From Odiellus spinosus (lineage: Eukaryota > Arthropoda > Arachnida > Opiliones > Phalangiidae), in the NCBI GenBank assembly GCA_963920705.1, contig OY987225.1, positions 1,364,001-1,428,000 on the forward strand: a stretch of 64,000 nucleotides of DNA, written 5' to 3'. Below, piece after piece: positions 63,792 to 64,000 of the stretch; positions within the stretch are counted from its first letter, which is position 1, and every line of letters begins with the position of its first letter. The notes beneath the pieces are model-generated. The model had not been told where the DNA came from. It worked only from the letters and a program-made list of their open reading frames with translations, and made no database searches. The position numbers were made by a program, and so were the translations under genes.

Positions 63792-64000
63792 ATATAATCC
63801 TATATTTGAAAAAAGTAATCCTACATTTGGGAGAGTTTAATGAAAAGGGGAGTGGCTAAATTTTCGGGCTCGAATTGTAGCAAAGCGAATGAATTTCTGG
63901 TCACGTGTCAGTCTTGATTTCATTTATTTTTACAAAAGCGTGCACCATATTTCTGATTTTTTCCCACTTGTGGGGTGGGAGCGAAGAATTGCACGAAGCT

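Overview
This is an AT-rich, intron-rich animal nuclear genome window, from an invertebrate judging by compact genes and very dense small DNA transposons. GT-AG spliced genes for ribosomal protein S3, a LETM1-domain protein (LETMD1) and gamma-synergin (SYNRG) are all metazoan. The sequence alone does not fix the phylum.

Layout. 0.6-5.8 kb: RPS3 on the minus strand, five coding exons, with a 3.2 kb intron full of miniature elements. 6.45-14.5 kb: a divergently transcribed four-exon gene (about 855 aa) with three diverged winged-helix-like repeats and a long Asn/Pro/Ser-rich tail. 16.8-17.7 kb: an intronless 295-aa ORF of unknown function. 19.0-29.2 kb: a minus-strand paralog of the four-exon gene, facing it tail to tail, plus a broken third copy of its first exon. 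30.5-34.5 kb: LETMD1, plus strand. 36.9-43.9 kb: SYNRG, minus strand. 44-64 kb: no convincing gene; inverted-repeat elements, minisatellites and retrotransposon tails.

Repeats dominate. At least six miniature inverted-repeat families (called A, C, D, E, L, M here) start with CA, end with TG and are flanked by 7-bp target-site duplications, a signature known for the P/1360/Galileo superfamily. Family K has 8-bp duplications like hAT elements. Families F and G are flanked by TTAA. A 21-bp minisatellite sits inside a small TIR element in an intron. The most striking structure is a roughly 6 kb foldback element at 48.6-54.5 kb: its arms carry long 20-bp tandem arrays, its inner arms are nearly identical, and its centre is a 19-bp minisatellite that flips orientation. 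A second large, older inverted repeat at 60.9-63.3 kb has younger elements nested in both arms.

The conserved genes are housekeeping (translation, mitochondrial inner membrane, clathrin/AP-1 traffic) and do not form a joint pathway. The candidates for something undescribed are the local winged-helix-repeat gene family and the foldback element with its related 7-bp-TSD families.
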